A stretch of DNA of 64,000 nucleotides, taken from Prunella strophiata (taxonomy: Eukaryota > Chordata > Aves > Passeriformes > Prunellidae). The first letter of the stretch is position 1; every line of letters starts with the position of its first letter. The position numbers and the translations under genes were made by a program. Under the pieces are notes generated by a model. That model was not told the DNA's origin. It ran no database searches and saw nothing but the letters and a program-made list of their open reading frames with translations. This document shows, one piece after another, positions 1 to 10,780 of the stretch. The DNA lies in NCBI GenBank assembly GCA_036583965.1, contig JAZBQD010000027.1, positions 9,711,187-9,775,186 of the forward strand, given 5' to 3'.

Positions 1-441
1 AGAGTGGGCTGTGGGCACCTCATATGTAGGACCTGTGGCAGAGCTGGTCAGTGTCAAGGAGTGCAGGGAGCACCCACCCTTTAACTGCACTGTCCCTCAC
101 AAAACTAGAATTACAATTAGCAGATCTGCATGACAGCCCTGCTTTCTTTTCTGAGTTCCTGCATTGACCCTGTGGTACTGCTGGACCAGAGCCAAGCAAT
201 GAGCCAGTCAGATCTCAGATCAGGGTCTTCTACTGGCACCAGTTCTGAAGTTCTCTTTCAGCTGCTGCCCACTGAACAACTAAGGCCTATTAAAAACCAA
301 ACCCATTCTAGAAACAGAAAAAGCACAGGGCAGAGTCACCTGAAAAGCACCTTCAGTCAGTGGGACAGTGAAAAACAAACACACACTGACTTCCCCTTTG
401 CCTTTCCTCCTGTAAGCTCTGAGTAGCAGTGTGCTGCTCAC
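1..441 (-). other. TOE1: TOE1 intron 5 (partial, runs off the window)
   Basis: On the minus strand this begins with the donor GTGAGC (complement of 436-441) right after exon 5. The next TOE1 exon should begin with one base completing a Cys codon and should encode the C-terminal part of the nuclease domain and the CCCH zinc finger. I looked for an acceptor followed by such an exon and found none that stays open; the CAG near 33 leads straight to a stop in the required phase. I therefore read the stretch as intron, with the 3' half of the gene beyond base 1. Confidence 0.7.
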
Positions 442-1719
442 CACTTCTTGTAGGCGTACTCCAAGTAGGAGGCTACAAAGCGAGTCTCAAACTCCGAGGC
501 GTACTTGGTGTCGTATATTCCCGCCGGGAACATCTCGGACAGGTCGGCGGTGAAGGTGCCGAGGCTCTCGGGGAGGTGAGCGTAGAAGCACTGGTACAGG
601 AACACCAGGTCAATGAGGCCATTGTGCAGGATCAGCGGCTTCTTGGCCCGGATGAGCTCCAGGAACAGCGTCCGAACGCTCAGGCTCTGGCTCTCGTTGC
701 CCTGCGTGAGGAAGGGTCAGTCAGTGAGCCCCGACAGCCCTCAGAGCCTGCTCACAGCCATGACTGACTCTGAACAGAGGCACAAACGTTGGGAAAAGCA
801 ACTGCAAGGAGTGGGTTTACAGCAGCAGGGAGGTGAAAGGGATAATGCTGCACACAGAACCCCAGGGTGCACCCACCTTCACAGCAGCAGCAGGGGAAGC
901 CAGCACACTCCCAGGAACCTGGAGCAGAGCAGGCTGAGGTGCCCTGAAGGGGAGTGGGTTTGTACCTTGTCGTTGCCCTTGTGGTAAGGGATCCCCTGGG
1001 AATACTGCTTGTTGAAGTCGAAGCCGTGCTGCACCAGGAACTGCACTGACTGGGGCTCCACCACGTAATCCTCGGTGCAGAGCAGCGTGAGGTTGTAGAT
1101 CTGGCACAGGTACGTGTTCTCGGACTGCACAAGGGGAGTGCAAAGAACCCGGGGACACCTGTCAGAGGGAGCTGCCGAAACAGCCGGCACAATGCCACGG
1201 GGGAATGCCATCTCCCAGCGCCTCCCCGTCTCCCGGGACCGACCGAGACAAAACGGCCGTACCACGGTTCGTGCACGCACCTTCTCCGGGAGCTGCTTGA
1301 AACAGGCGACGCCGAGGGACAGCACGGAGCGTGTCCTGGCGGCGCTGCAGACGGCCTTGTAGCGCTCCTCGATGCACCTGGCGACGAGAGAACGGGCCAT
1401 GACGGCTCCGGCTCCCCTGTACCGCGGGGAGAGGGCACCGAGCAGCCGGTACCGAGAGAGCACCCCCCCGCCCCACCGGGCACTCACGGGCTCAGCAGCG
1501 ACTTCCTGGCGCCGAGGCCGCTCAGCTCCTGCGGGGAGACAGACACCGTCAGTGGCCCCAGGAACGGCCGCGCCGCGCCCCGCCGCCGCCCCCACCGCGG
1601 CTCACCGTGTCCACGGCCACGAAGGTGGCGGAGCGCAGCGCCAGCACCATGGACGGCCACAGCTCCGCCAGGTTGTCGCTCTGCACGTCCACCACCGGCA
1701 CCCGCGCCGGGCCCGCCAT
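442..1719 (-). CDS. TOE1: Target of EGR1 protein 1, 3'-5' exonuclease (5' part of gene)
   Basis: TOE1 is a nuclear/Cajal-body DEDD-family 3' exonuclease (deadenylase) that trims tails of small nuclear RNAs. Five coding exons fit with consistent phase: 1606-1719 (ATG at 1719-1717), 1488-1528, 1281-1377, 966-1124 and 442-701; all have GT donors and AG acceptors on the minus strand. They encode 223 residues plus two bases. Residues 34-40 (VAVDTEL) hold the first catalytic Asp/Glu (D37, E39); [17 protein letters not shown] follows at residues 53-69; residues 160-173 ([15 protein letters not shown]168) form the second exonuclease motif and D201 in YDTKY lies in the third region. The N-terminus is shorter than the human one, starting almost directly at the conserved VPVVDVQS block. 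The last Asp, the zinc finger and the nuclear-localisation tail are outside the window, so completeness cannot be judged. It is divergent from MUTYH with 487 bp between start codons. Family recognised from the protein sequence; confidence high. Confidence 0.95.
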
Positions 1720-2206
1720 GGCCGCGCCCGCACGGGGCCTCCGCCGCCGCGCCTGCCCGCCGCCTGCCCGCCGCGGGCCCCGCACGCCTTGCCCGCTCCG
1801 CGCCCAGCGCCGCCCGCCCTCGCGGCCGGCCCGGCTTCTCCCGGCTCCGGTGGGGTTTTTACCGTTCTCAAAATCCGTTTTCAACCGAAATTTGGAATTA
1901 AGTCAACAGGCGTTTAGCTGGAACAGCTCCTCTGGGTCCTTCCCGAGCGGCCGCTCGGACCGGCGGGAGCAGGGGCGGGCCCCTTTTGCTCCCCGCTTGC
2001 TGATTGGCTCCAGCGCGTCGGGAGGCCCCGCCCCTCGCTCGGCGTTCCGGAGGAGGGCGGGTACGAGCCCGCTCCGCGCGCCTCCCTTCGATTGGCTGGC
2101 GGGCGGCGGTGGGCGGGGCCTCCCGCTCTGATTGGCCCTGGCGCGGGGGCGGGGCGGGAGCCGTTTTCCCGGGAAAGCGCGCGGCGGTGGCGGGAAGTGC
2201 AGCGCT
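1720..2206. promoter_or_regulatory. Bidirectional CpG-island promoter of TOE1 and MUTYH
   Basis: The 487 bp between the two start codons is CpG-dense and has no TATA box. Three inverted CCAAT boxes (ATTGG at 2003-2007, 2091-2095, 2131-2135; NF-Y type) and GC boxes (2026-2034 on the minus strand, 2111-2120, 2145-2158) lie on the MUTYH side. A shared head-to-head promoter for these two genes is also the arrangement known in mammals. Transcription start points are not determinable from sequence alone. Confidence 0.85.
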
Positions 2207-5200
2207 ATGGGCCCCGCGCGGGGCCGCGCGGCGGCGGCGGCGGCCGGGGCGCTCCGCGGGAGCGGCGGGAGCGCGGCCCCGCCACAGCGCCGGGACAGCA
2301 AGCGCGCCTCGCCCCGCGGAGGTGCCCGGGAGCGGGAGGGCTGGGGGAGCGTGGGGTGTTCTCTCCGCGGCACGGACAGCCAGCCCGGGCAGTCTTCCGT
2401 GTTTGCTGGGTCCTCATAAAGCCCGGTGCTCGGTGCGCGTCCACCCGGCAGCGGCTCGGTCGGGCTCCCGCCTCTGCTGCGGTTGAGCACCCACCGTGCG
2501 CTGACCCCGCGCCGCTCTCCTTGCAGGGGCCCCGGCTGCAGCGCCCGCTCCGCCGCCCGCCCGGCATCTCTTCAGCGAGCCGGCTGAGATCGATGCCCTC
2601 CGCCGGAATCTGCTCGCCTGGTACGACCGGTGCAAGCGGGACCTTCCCTGGAGGACACTGGTAAGGGGAAACATCGGGAGACAGGGTAGGGAACTACTTA
2701 CTCTGCCTTAAGGGAGCCTGGCTGATGTGACCGTGGTGTTTTTCCCCATGTCGTGCATCCCCACCTGCATGGAAGTGCTCCCAGCTAGTCGCCGCTGTTT
2801 TGTGGTGGGTGGTCTGGAGCCAATCCTAGGTGTGAAGAGTAAAAGCAGGGCACGCTTCTCAAATGTAACCTTCAAGAAGAGTAGTTGTCTCTGGCGAGGT
2901 TAATCTAGCTGTGTTTTAATCCTGTTTTGTTCCTGCCTCTATGATACCTTGTAGCAGCGAGTGCTGCATGGAGAAGGTTTTCCATGTATTTGTTTTAAGC
3001 CTGCTGGACGTGTTTTTAGAGCTCCTGCCTGTTCTGTGCTCAGCCTGGAAGCAGTGGCTCGAGTGTCATTGTGGTGCTGGGGTGGGCATCAGCTTTACAG
3101 CAACATCTGAATGTGGGAACTGCACAGCCCCTCTGTGGGGTTTACATCTGCCTCCAATTGCTTCCTGTGCAGGCAGGCTCAGGTATGGGACAGCTCTCTG
3201 TGGGATTTTGAACCTCATAAGTAACTCTCCATGTGGGATTTCATCAGCAAGAAGGTGCTTTGGCTGTCACTTGATTAACCCAAACTCAGAACTTCTGAGT
3301 GCTTGGGGGAAATATATATATTTTTTTAATTTCAGATTCCATGGCAGGGTTCAAACCACACCATGGACTGGTTTATTTCACACGCAGGTCCCCTCTGCAG
3401 TGGGGTCCTGTGTCACCTTGCTTCATCTTCTTCCCCTTCCAGGCAGCGACGGAGCCGGATGCCGACAGACGGGGATATGCAGGTGAGCAGCAGGGCCTGG
3501 CTTTGTCAGGTGTGGCTTTGTGTGCCATCCTTGGAACGAGCTGCCTGAAGTGCCCACGAGAGCCACTGATTCCCCTTGCAAGGTGCTGGGGGGTTGGAGA
3601 ACCCACCTTGGGCCTCGGGGAGCTCCTGTGGGCAGCACGTGGGGAAGGTGAGGGGTGGGAGGGTGTCCCACGAGCTGGATGCTGTGCAGGGTTTGTAGCC
3701 ATAGCTAAGGTGGTCCCAGCACGAGGTGTGGGTGGTGTTGGTGCCTCTGCTCTGAGCCCTGCCCTGCTCCCTGCAGTGTGGGTGTCTGAGATCATGCTCC
3801 AGCAGACACAGGTGGCTACAGTGATCGACTACTACACCCGCTGGATGCAGGTGACTGCTCCTTACACTGTCCTGTGCCCACAGGCTGCCCCTTTTGGAGA
3901 CCTTGTCCACTTCCTGTGGCAGAGCACAACTCTGCTTGTCCCTGACTTGTCCCTTTCCCTCTGTCCCGCAGAAGTGGCCGACACTGCAGGCTCTGGCACA
4001 GGCATCCCTGGAGGTGAGCAGCGCTGGGACTGGGAGCTCTCCCTGCCCTGAGGCTCTCCATTAACACTGTGCTTTGTCTCTCGGAGCAGGAGGTGAACGA
4101 GCTGTGGGCTGGGCTTGGCTACTACTCCAGAGGGAAGCGTCTGCAGGAAGCAGCAAGGAAGGTGCTGGAGTGGGGGGAAGGGACATTTCTAAATCCCTCT
4201 GTGGCTGCTGAGCTGGTGCTGGCTCGTGTCTGCCCTGCCTCGCTGGGGCTGTGCTGCTGGCACAAGGCTGCAGAGGCTGGGATCCCATCTTCCCATGGGC
4301 AAAATGGGTTCCTTGCACACACCCACCCCAGCTGTTCCCTGAGCTTGGCCCCTTCCCTGCCAGGTGGTGTTGGAGCTGGCAGGCCGGATGCCCAGGACAG
4401 CTGAGGAGCTGCGGGAGCTGCTGCCGGGCGTGGGCCGGTACACGGCGGGAGCCATCGCCTCCATCTCCTACGGGCAGGTGAGAGCTGCTGACACGCTGGT
4501 GACAGCAGACACGTCTCAGCCCCACTGCTGACAGTCCTGCTGCTGGGTCTCACAAGCCAAGGGCTCCCCAGGGTTGTGCTTGGATCTCTGTGATCCACTT
4601 TGCGATGCATCACAGCCCCCACTCAGCTTCACCTGTGGGTTGGCCTCGTGTGTGTCCCTCTCCATCCTGGGAGCATCCCAGCTCCCTTCTTTGTCTGGAG
4701 CACATCCCAGCATGGTAATGCCAGCTCCTGCTGCCAGGCTACAGGAGTTGTGGATGGGAACGTGATCCGGGTCCTGTGCCGCCTGCGATGCATTGGTGCT
4801 GACTCCAGCAGCCCGGCTGTCATCGACCGGCTCTGGTAAGGGGAGTGCTCTGTCCTGGAGCTGTGCTGATCATGAACCCTGGGGGGCTGAGCCTGTGAAG
4901 GGAGGCAGGTGTGGAGTATGGGAACTCTTGGGAAGTTGGTGCTGCTGGGAGTACTGGTGAAAGGAGCTGTGTTGCCTGTGCCTGCCTGGAGCTTTCCCCC
5001 CAACAGGCTGGAGGCAGGCAAAGGTCCTGGCATGCTGTCACCAGAGATCCCTGTGCCTTTCACTGCCATTTCTCCAGGGATATGGCCAATGTCCTGGTGG
5101 ACAGGAGTCGCCCAGGGGATTTTAACCAAGCCTTGATGGAGCTGGGGGCAACTGTGTGTGTGCCCAAGTCCCCACTGTGCAGGGAGTGCCCAGTGAAGCA

Positions 5201-6814
5201 GCACTGCCAAGCATGGCGCAGAGTAAGTGTGGCCCTGAGGGTTTGCCATGCCTGGGGACAAGGTGGGCTGGTGGATGAGCCTGTCCTCACTTCTGTCCAC
5301 CCTTGCAGGTGGAGAAGGAGCTGGCCTTCGCCTCTCAGAAGCTGTTTGGAAAAGCCCTCCCAGTGCCTGATGTTGAGGACTGTGGTAAGCATGTGGGGAG
5401 ATCCCTGTTGTAGCTCCAGGTCTGAGCCCTGCAGCAACTGTTACACTGGTGTTTGCAGGTGTTGGGGACTGTCCCCTGTGCCCCCCAGCCACGGAGCCGT
5501 GGGACAGCAGCCTGGGGGTGACCAACTTTCCCAGGAAAGCAGCCAAGAAGCCGCCGCGGGTGCTGCGAACGGCCACGTGTGTGCTGGAGAGGAGGGGCTG
5601 CCACGGGGCCCCAGAATACCTGATAGTGCAGAGACCCAGCTCGGGTAATGGGGCTGGGAAGGAGGGGGATGAAGGCACCACACAGACCCTTCCCACCTGC
5701 ATGAGGGATAGAGGGAGAGGCTTTGGTTGCTGGGGTGGGGAAAGGAGCCCTTTGGGGCTGTGATGAGGCTCAGTGTCCCTGGTTGTGTCCCTTGCTGTCT
5801 CACATTTCTGTCATGCCTCCTTCCCAGGTCTCCTGGCTGGACTCTGGGAGTTCCCAAGTCTCCCATTGGCTCAAGGTCTGCAGGAGGAGAAGGAGAGGGA
5901 GGAGCTGGCTGATCACCTCCAGGCCTGGATGGGGCAGCCTGTGGCAGCAACAGGCCTGCAGTTTATTGGAGAGGTGAGCCTGGAGCTGGAGGGATGCAGT
6001 GTGAGTCCCCTGTGCTCAGCCATGGGGCTGTAGCACACAGGAGAAAGATTTCCCTTCTCCACTGTCACCCCTCCCAAGCTCTGCCCCACTCCCCAAGGCC
6101 CTGGCAGGCTCAGTGCACTTTGCATCCCCTATTGCCTGCCAGCTGCCTGTCTCATGTGCCTTTCCATCCCCTCACAGGTCACCCACATCTTCTCCCACAT
6201 CCACCAGACATATGTGGTCTACTCCCTGCACCTAGATGGGGATGTGACCCTGGACCCTGCCTTGTCCCCATCCCGCTGGGTGACACAGGATGAGTTCCAA
6301 GCCTCGGCTGTGTCCACAGCCATGAAGAAGGTATGGGGGGCATTTGGGCCTTTCCTCCCTTCTGTCACTTATCTTGGGAAAACCCCTGGCATCCCCTCAA
6401 CTTCTCTGGGCTGTCCCAGCTGCTGTTCAGATCTGGCCTCTCTTGTTCTTCCTTCAGGTGCTGAAAGCTCACGAGAAGCAGCGCAGGAAGGAGAGCAGCC
6501 CTGTCAAGGTGAGCAGTGCTCCAGGGTGCCTGGGGCCCCAGTGCTGTGGGACAGCCTCTGCTGAAGGTGCCCTGGGGTTTGGGATCAGGCCAAGGGTGTC
6601 ACCAGTCCCCAGGGGACATCTCTGGAGAGTCTGGGGGCCTTTGGGGTCTGGTTGAGCCCTGCTGTGTCCCCTGCAGGGCTCCAAGCGGAAGCGGGGGGCG
6701 AAAGCCCAGGGAGGCAGGCAGCCCCTGCCCCAGGACACAGCTCTCCCTCCGTGCCTTCCTGCGGGCACCAACTGCCCCCTGAGGGCACCCACCTTCCTCG
6801 TGTGGGACTCCTGA
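2207..6814 (+). CDS. MUTYH: Adenine DNA glycosylase MUTYH (complete, 15 coding exons)
   Basis: MUTYH removes adenine mispaired with 8-oxoguanine in base-excision repair, in nucleus and mitochondria. Exons: 2207-2321, 2527-2660, 3443-3482, 3777-3850, 3972-4013, 4090-4161, 4364-4477, 4738-4835, 5078-5222, 5309-5384, 5459-5644, 5828-5973, 6178-6330, 6458-6508, 6677-6814. They sum to 1,584 nt (527 residues), phases agree at every junction and all introns are GT-AG. Visible: [14 protein letters not shown] with catalytic Glu101; the helix-hairpin-helix [12 protein letters not shown]; catalytic Asp244 in [14 protein letters not shown]; the Fe-S cluster Cys-X6-Cys-X2-Cys-X5-Cys in exon 9; the C-terminal Nudix-like 8-oxoG domain with LLAGLWEFP and the FSHI motif. 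The first ATG has G at -3 and +4; the N-terminus is Arg/Ala-rich, compatible with organelle import. The tail has a basic KRKR cluster, but no PCNA-interacting box is seen where human MUTYH has one. Length is close to the human protein. Confidence 0.96.
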
Positions 6815-7205
6815 GTCCCTCGCTGGGGTGAGTCCTGCCCGGGGCGTGGCAGTGCTGCCCCTGTGCTGGAGCAAGCCGAGGACATGGCACTACAATGGTC
6901 TCTCACTTTTTTTCCCCCTGCCTCCCCCGTGGGCATTGTGCCTGGATGTGCCCACTGGTCCTGGATTAATCCTGGAGCCAGACTTGCCCTCCCTCCTTGG
7001 CTGGAGCCCTCCTGGGGCTACTCAGCCCTGTACTGCCACGATTTTGGCACTGTGGACTCAGGGCAGCAGGGGTTTCTCTGTAGCAGTGGGAAGGCTGTGG
7101 CCACATTGCTCCCACAGCCCTGTCCCCTGCCTGCATCTCATGCCCCAGCCAGTGACTGGGGATGCTGCTGTACCTTCCCTTGTTTTTACTGGCCCTGAAA
7201 ATAAA
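6815..7205 (+). terminator. MUTYH: MUTYH 3' UTR with poly(A) signal AATAAA (7200-7205)
   Basis: The TGA at 6812-6814 is followed by about 385 bases without further coding signal, then AATAAA at 7200-7205 and a GT-rich downstream stretch (GTGTGTGGGGTTTTTT around 7210-7227), the usual layout of a cleavage site. A second plus-strand AATAAA at 7908-7913 could be a weaker distal site. Confidence 0.75.
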
Positions 7206-8196
7206 TCTCAAGTGTGTGGGGTTTTTTAAGTCACTGTCTCTGCAGTGCTGGGCTAAGCTGGGGGTGTTGGGCAGCCTGTGGTGGAATGTGAAGACAGCCA
7301 ACAGGATCCTTAGATCTAAGCTGGGGAGAGCAGGGATTGCTTCATTAGTGCACCCAAGAGCCCCCTGGCTGAGCATTAACTGCTGGTGACCCCAAATAAG
7401 GCAGCCAGAGCACCCCTTCTGCAAGGGCAGATATCAGCCCCCAAGGGCTGGGGCTGCTCCTCCCTGGGGCTGAACAACTACCTCTGGGGCTTTTTGTAGG
7501 GTTTCATCTTCCTTTAATAATATTTCTGTTGGGCTGCTCAGCACTGTTCCTGCTAAGTGTGGTGCACCCTTGCAAATGCACACTGCTGGGGGCTGGCAGG
7601 GACAGGGGACAGTCCTGACAGGGTGCAAGGGGCAGCGATTTCGATTTTGAATGATGGAAATGGCCATTTCATCCTCACTCAGCACATCTTAAACAGGAGG
7701 ATTAAAAACCCAAAGCAGTACCTGTAAATTAATTCTTTAATTGAGAGGAGGAAGAGGCCCCCACTCACCCCACAGGGCTGGTCAAGCTGTGTGTGGTAAC
7801 TGCCAGTAAGTGGCTGTAATCCACAGTCTCAGGTAGCCCCTCATCTCTGCAGCTGGGGGTGTTTCTGTGCCAGCACACTCTTGGCCATGCTCCAGGATCA
7901 AGTCTCAATAAATTAAGCTGAAACTAAGGCAGAGAGTTCTTTACATGTGGTCGATAAATCACTGGGAACCCATGGCAGGAGAGAAATCCCACCCATCCTG
8001 GGGCATGCTCACACCCCTGCTGGACTCAGCCCTGAGTACGTTGCTCCCGTGCTGGGTTGGCTCTGCTTTGATCTGGAGCCATCCCTTGGTCCCTGCTCAC
8101 CTGGGCCATGCCAGGGCTGGGATCTCTGTGGTCCTTGCCCCAGGGCTGGACTGGAGAAGATGGAGGGGAGCTGATGGAGGGGAGTGCAGCGTTGCA
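7206..8196. other. Tail-to-tail spacer between MUTYH and HPDL, including HPDL 3' UTR
   Basis: No gene is recognised here. On the minus strand, ATTAAA (complement of 7736-7741) followed by GU-rich sequence is the best candidate poly(A) signal for HPDL, giving a 3' UTR of roughly 450-480 bases. The rest is unremarkable spacer. Confidence 0.45.
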
Positions 8197-9374
8197 CTAC
8201 TGCCGCTGGTCCATGTAGAGCTGCACCGCTTTCCACAGCGCCCGGATATTGCCCTCCCCGAAGCCGGGCGCTCCCCGGCGCTCAATGAGCTCCAGGAAGA
8301 AGGTCTCCTCAGAGAAGATGGGATGGGTGAAGATCTGCATCAAATATTCCCGAGAGGGGCTCTCTGTGGCATCAGTGCCCGGCCGGCCCTTGTCCCCAGG
8401 CACTGTGGTGTCCAGGAGGATGCCAAGCTCTGCCAGCATGTGCGGGTCCTGCCCAGCTCCTCGGATCTCCTCCACTTGCCCCCCTGGCTGTAATACGTGG
8501 TGGGGGGTGTGAAGAACCGTGCCCCCCGCTGCTGCAGAGCCCTGGTCGAGCTGACAATGTCAGGGGTGCAGAGGCCCACGTGCTGGATCCCAGCCCCGCC
8601 GTGCTGCTCCAGGAACGTGTCGACCTGGTTGGTGCCGTTCTGGGAGAGGGACTCGGCAAAGACCAGCTTGCAGCCGTGTGCTGGGGTGCCCTGGGTGCTC
8701 TGCAGTGCCAGGAGCAGCATGCCCACCCCCTGCCCCCCCAGCACATACCCCTCAGCCGGCCTTTCCTGGGGGCTCAGCAGGAAGCGGTGGAAGCCGAAGC
8801 AGCGCTGGTACCAGTCCAGAGCCGCCCGGGCCCCGCCCCGGGGGCAGACGTACGTGATGTGGTCAAAGTGAGTGATCTTGATCCCATCCCCTGTGGCTGA
8901 GGGGGCTCCTTGGATGGGCTGGAAGCCAGGCAGGAAGAGCCCCCGGTAACAGGATCGGTCCAAAAGGGTGTGGCTGATGTTGCCCACGACAGAGCTCACC
9001 ACGCCGTAGGTGACAGAACCAGAGTCATCACTCAGCTCAGTGGGGGGCACCAGCAAGGAGCACCCCTGGCTCTGCAGCCGCTTGCAGAGCCCTGGCACAT
9101 CATCCACCTCGAAGCAGACATTGGAGGCCGTGCCCAAGGTGGGCTGGGGATCTACGTCATAGAGGAAGTCCCCGGAGGAGGTGCTGGCAGGTGCCAGGCG
9201 CTCGTTGACGAGGAAGATGGCAGACTCCCGTCGCAGGGCCAGCTGCCGCACGCGCGGCGTCTCCCGCACGGCCACGGGCTGGAAGCGGAAGGTGTTGGCC
9301 AGGTGCTGGCCCCAGCCGTGCCTGTAGGGCAGGTGGAGGGAGATGAAGCAGGGGCGGCTCAGCGAGGCTGCCAT
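8197..9374 (-). CDS. HPDL: 4-hydroxyphenylpyruvate dioxygenase-like protein, frame broken at 8479-8484
   Basis: HPDL is a mitochondrial relative of HPD (Fe(II), vicinal-oxygen-chelate fold). Its human orthologue has been linked to 4-hydroxymandelate/coenzyme-Q headgroup synthesis. One coding exon begins ATGGCAGCC at 9374-9372. The first about 298 residues match the family (FLVNE, YRGLFLPGF, DHITY with metal ligand His172, IQHVGL with His265, TYYSQGG); the remaining reading (VEEIRGAGQDPHMLA ... FFLELIERRGAPGFG ... NIRALWKAV) is in another frame and ends with TAG at 8199-8197. The break falls at a run of six C on the plus strand (8479-8484); one more base there would give a continuous frame of about 392 residues, near the human 371. 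The stretch after ILLD is about 16 residues longer than in human. The clean single slip in a homopolymer with no other decay argues for an assembly or sequencing error rather than a pseudogene. Confidence 0.92.
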
Positions 9375-9385
9375 GGCTGGGCAGG
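9375..9385 (-). other. HPDL: HPDL 5' UTR segment with a predicted splice acceptor just upstream
   Basis: Read on the minus strand, a pyrimidine-rich stretch ending CCTCCCTGCAG (AG at the complement of 9386-9387) stands 11 bases before the HPDL start codon. It looks like a genuine 3' splice site, so the coding exon probably starts at 9385 and is joined to a non-coding first exon further right. Inference from splice consensus only. Confidence 0.5.
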
Positions 9386-10289
9386 CTGCAGGGAGGATGC
9401 AGGGGGTCAGGGGGGCTGCTGGCCCTGGGGAAAAGCCATTCCCCCACGTTGCACAAAGCCCACCTGTGTGGGCATGCCCCACATACATATGTGTGTAAAC
9501 TCACACCTTTAAAATGTGTGTATTTTAAGTAAGTGGGTCTCAGAAGCCAGTCTGCACTGTGGAAGGGCACCCACCTTTGGGACCAGCTACAAAGAGCTGC
9601 CCAAGGATGCCAAGCCCTCCTGCCAGCCTTCCACTCTGCTGCCCCTGCCCTATGCTTGAGGTCCCAGAGCTGGATGCAGCCCTGCGGGTCCCCTCTGGAG
9701 CCATGTGTCCTTTGGGAGTGCTGCAGGGAGGTCAGTGGGGATTCCCAGTGGAGGAGGTGTGCTGCACGTGTAAGCAAGATTATGGGGACAAGGGTTATGG
9801 TGGGAATGTCCTGTACCAGGAACATGGACTGGTAAACATGGAGCAACACACTGGTTACAGCTAAAATGCTGCTGTGCTGCCCCAGCCCCTGTCAGGTATG
9901 TCCCACCAGTGGAGGGGAGCAGTGGGGTCATGATAGGCTGATGTGCCCTTCCCCTCCCCAACAAGGACAGCGTGGAGCCAGCCCATGCTCTCTGCAACAG
10001 TCCGGGAACAATGACCTTGCCCTAGGGGCACAGAGGAGGGACACTTCGGGAAAGTGACCTTCCTCCCCACCCACCCATCCAAATATCTGTGATGCTCAAG
10101 GGGGAAAAAAGATCTGCCCAAACCCCTAGTCCGCATCACCTCTTCAGAACACCTGCTGAGGTTTTCTGACTCCATGGCACGCACGAGCCGCTCTGGCCAG
10201 ACCCCACAGGAGTGCAGTGGGCTGGGGGCCGCACACCTGCTGAAATATTCCCTTTCACCTGCCCGCTTGAAGGGGCTGTGCGCACCGAG
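9386..10289. other. No gene seen; probable first intron of HPDL
   Basis: No recognisable coding sequence, RNA gene or repeat. If HPDL has a non-coding first exon in the CpG island to the right, this stretch is most of its first intron. Confidence 0.45.
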
Positions 10290-10780
10290 CTCTCCCTGCT
10301 CCTTCCCGGGGCGGAGGGACCGCGTGGAGCCCGGCGAGCACATGGGCAGGGGCCGGCGCTCCTTCCCTCCGGCCCCGCTCCCCGCGGCCCCGGCGCCATC
10401 CCCGCCCCGCTCCCGCCGGCCCCGCTGCCCGCGCCCGCCCCGCCACCCCCGTGCCCGCGGGCCCCGCTCGCCTCGGGCTGCGGCTCACCGGGGTCAAGGC
10501 TGCGGGCGCAGGGGACGCCGGGCCGGGCCGGCGCGGGGGCGGTTCTGCTCGCTCCGCCCCGGCATGCACCGGGCACGGGGGGCCCGCTCTGCCGGGCGCT
10601 CCCGGCCGGGCACCGGCGGCATCGCCCCGGGCAGGGACGGGACCGGCACACGGAGAACGCGCCGCCCGCTGCGGGTGCCGCGGTTTGCGGGCGAAAGCCG
10701 CTGAAAACCGCAGGAAGCGCGGCTCGGGACGAGCCCCGGGGAAGAGGGAAGCGCCTGCCAGGCGGTGGCTGGGGCTGCCT
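10290..10780. promoter_or_regulatory. CpG island, probable HPDL promoter / non-coding first exon
   Basis: Very GC- and CpG-rich block with no recognisable protein. On the minus strand a good 5' splice site (CCCCG followed by GTGAGC, exon end at 10489) lies inside it and would pair in strand with the acceptor at 9386, giving an intron of about 1.1 kb. The island is the only CpG-rich candidate promoter on the HPDL side. Alternative: it is a divergent promoter that also feeds a plus-strand non-coding transcript. Confidence 0.5.

Noticed and set aside
1..130. A sixth TOE1 exon just before the window edge
   Set aside because: The candidate acceptor leads to a stop after a few codons in the required phase, and the expected Cys/zinc-finger residues are not seen.
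4629..5702. 357-residue minus-strand frame inside MUTYH
   Set aside because: Shadow of MUTYH exons 8-11 and their introns; no motif.
8197..9374. HPDL as a decayed pseudogene
   Set aside because: Only one slip, in a homopolymer; no internal stops otherwise, and catalytic residues and conserved blocks are intact, so it is kept as a CDS with a suspected sequencing error.
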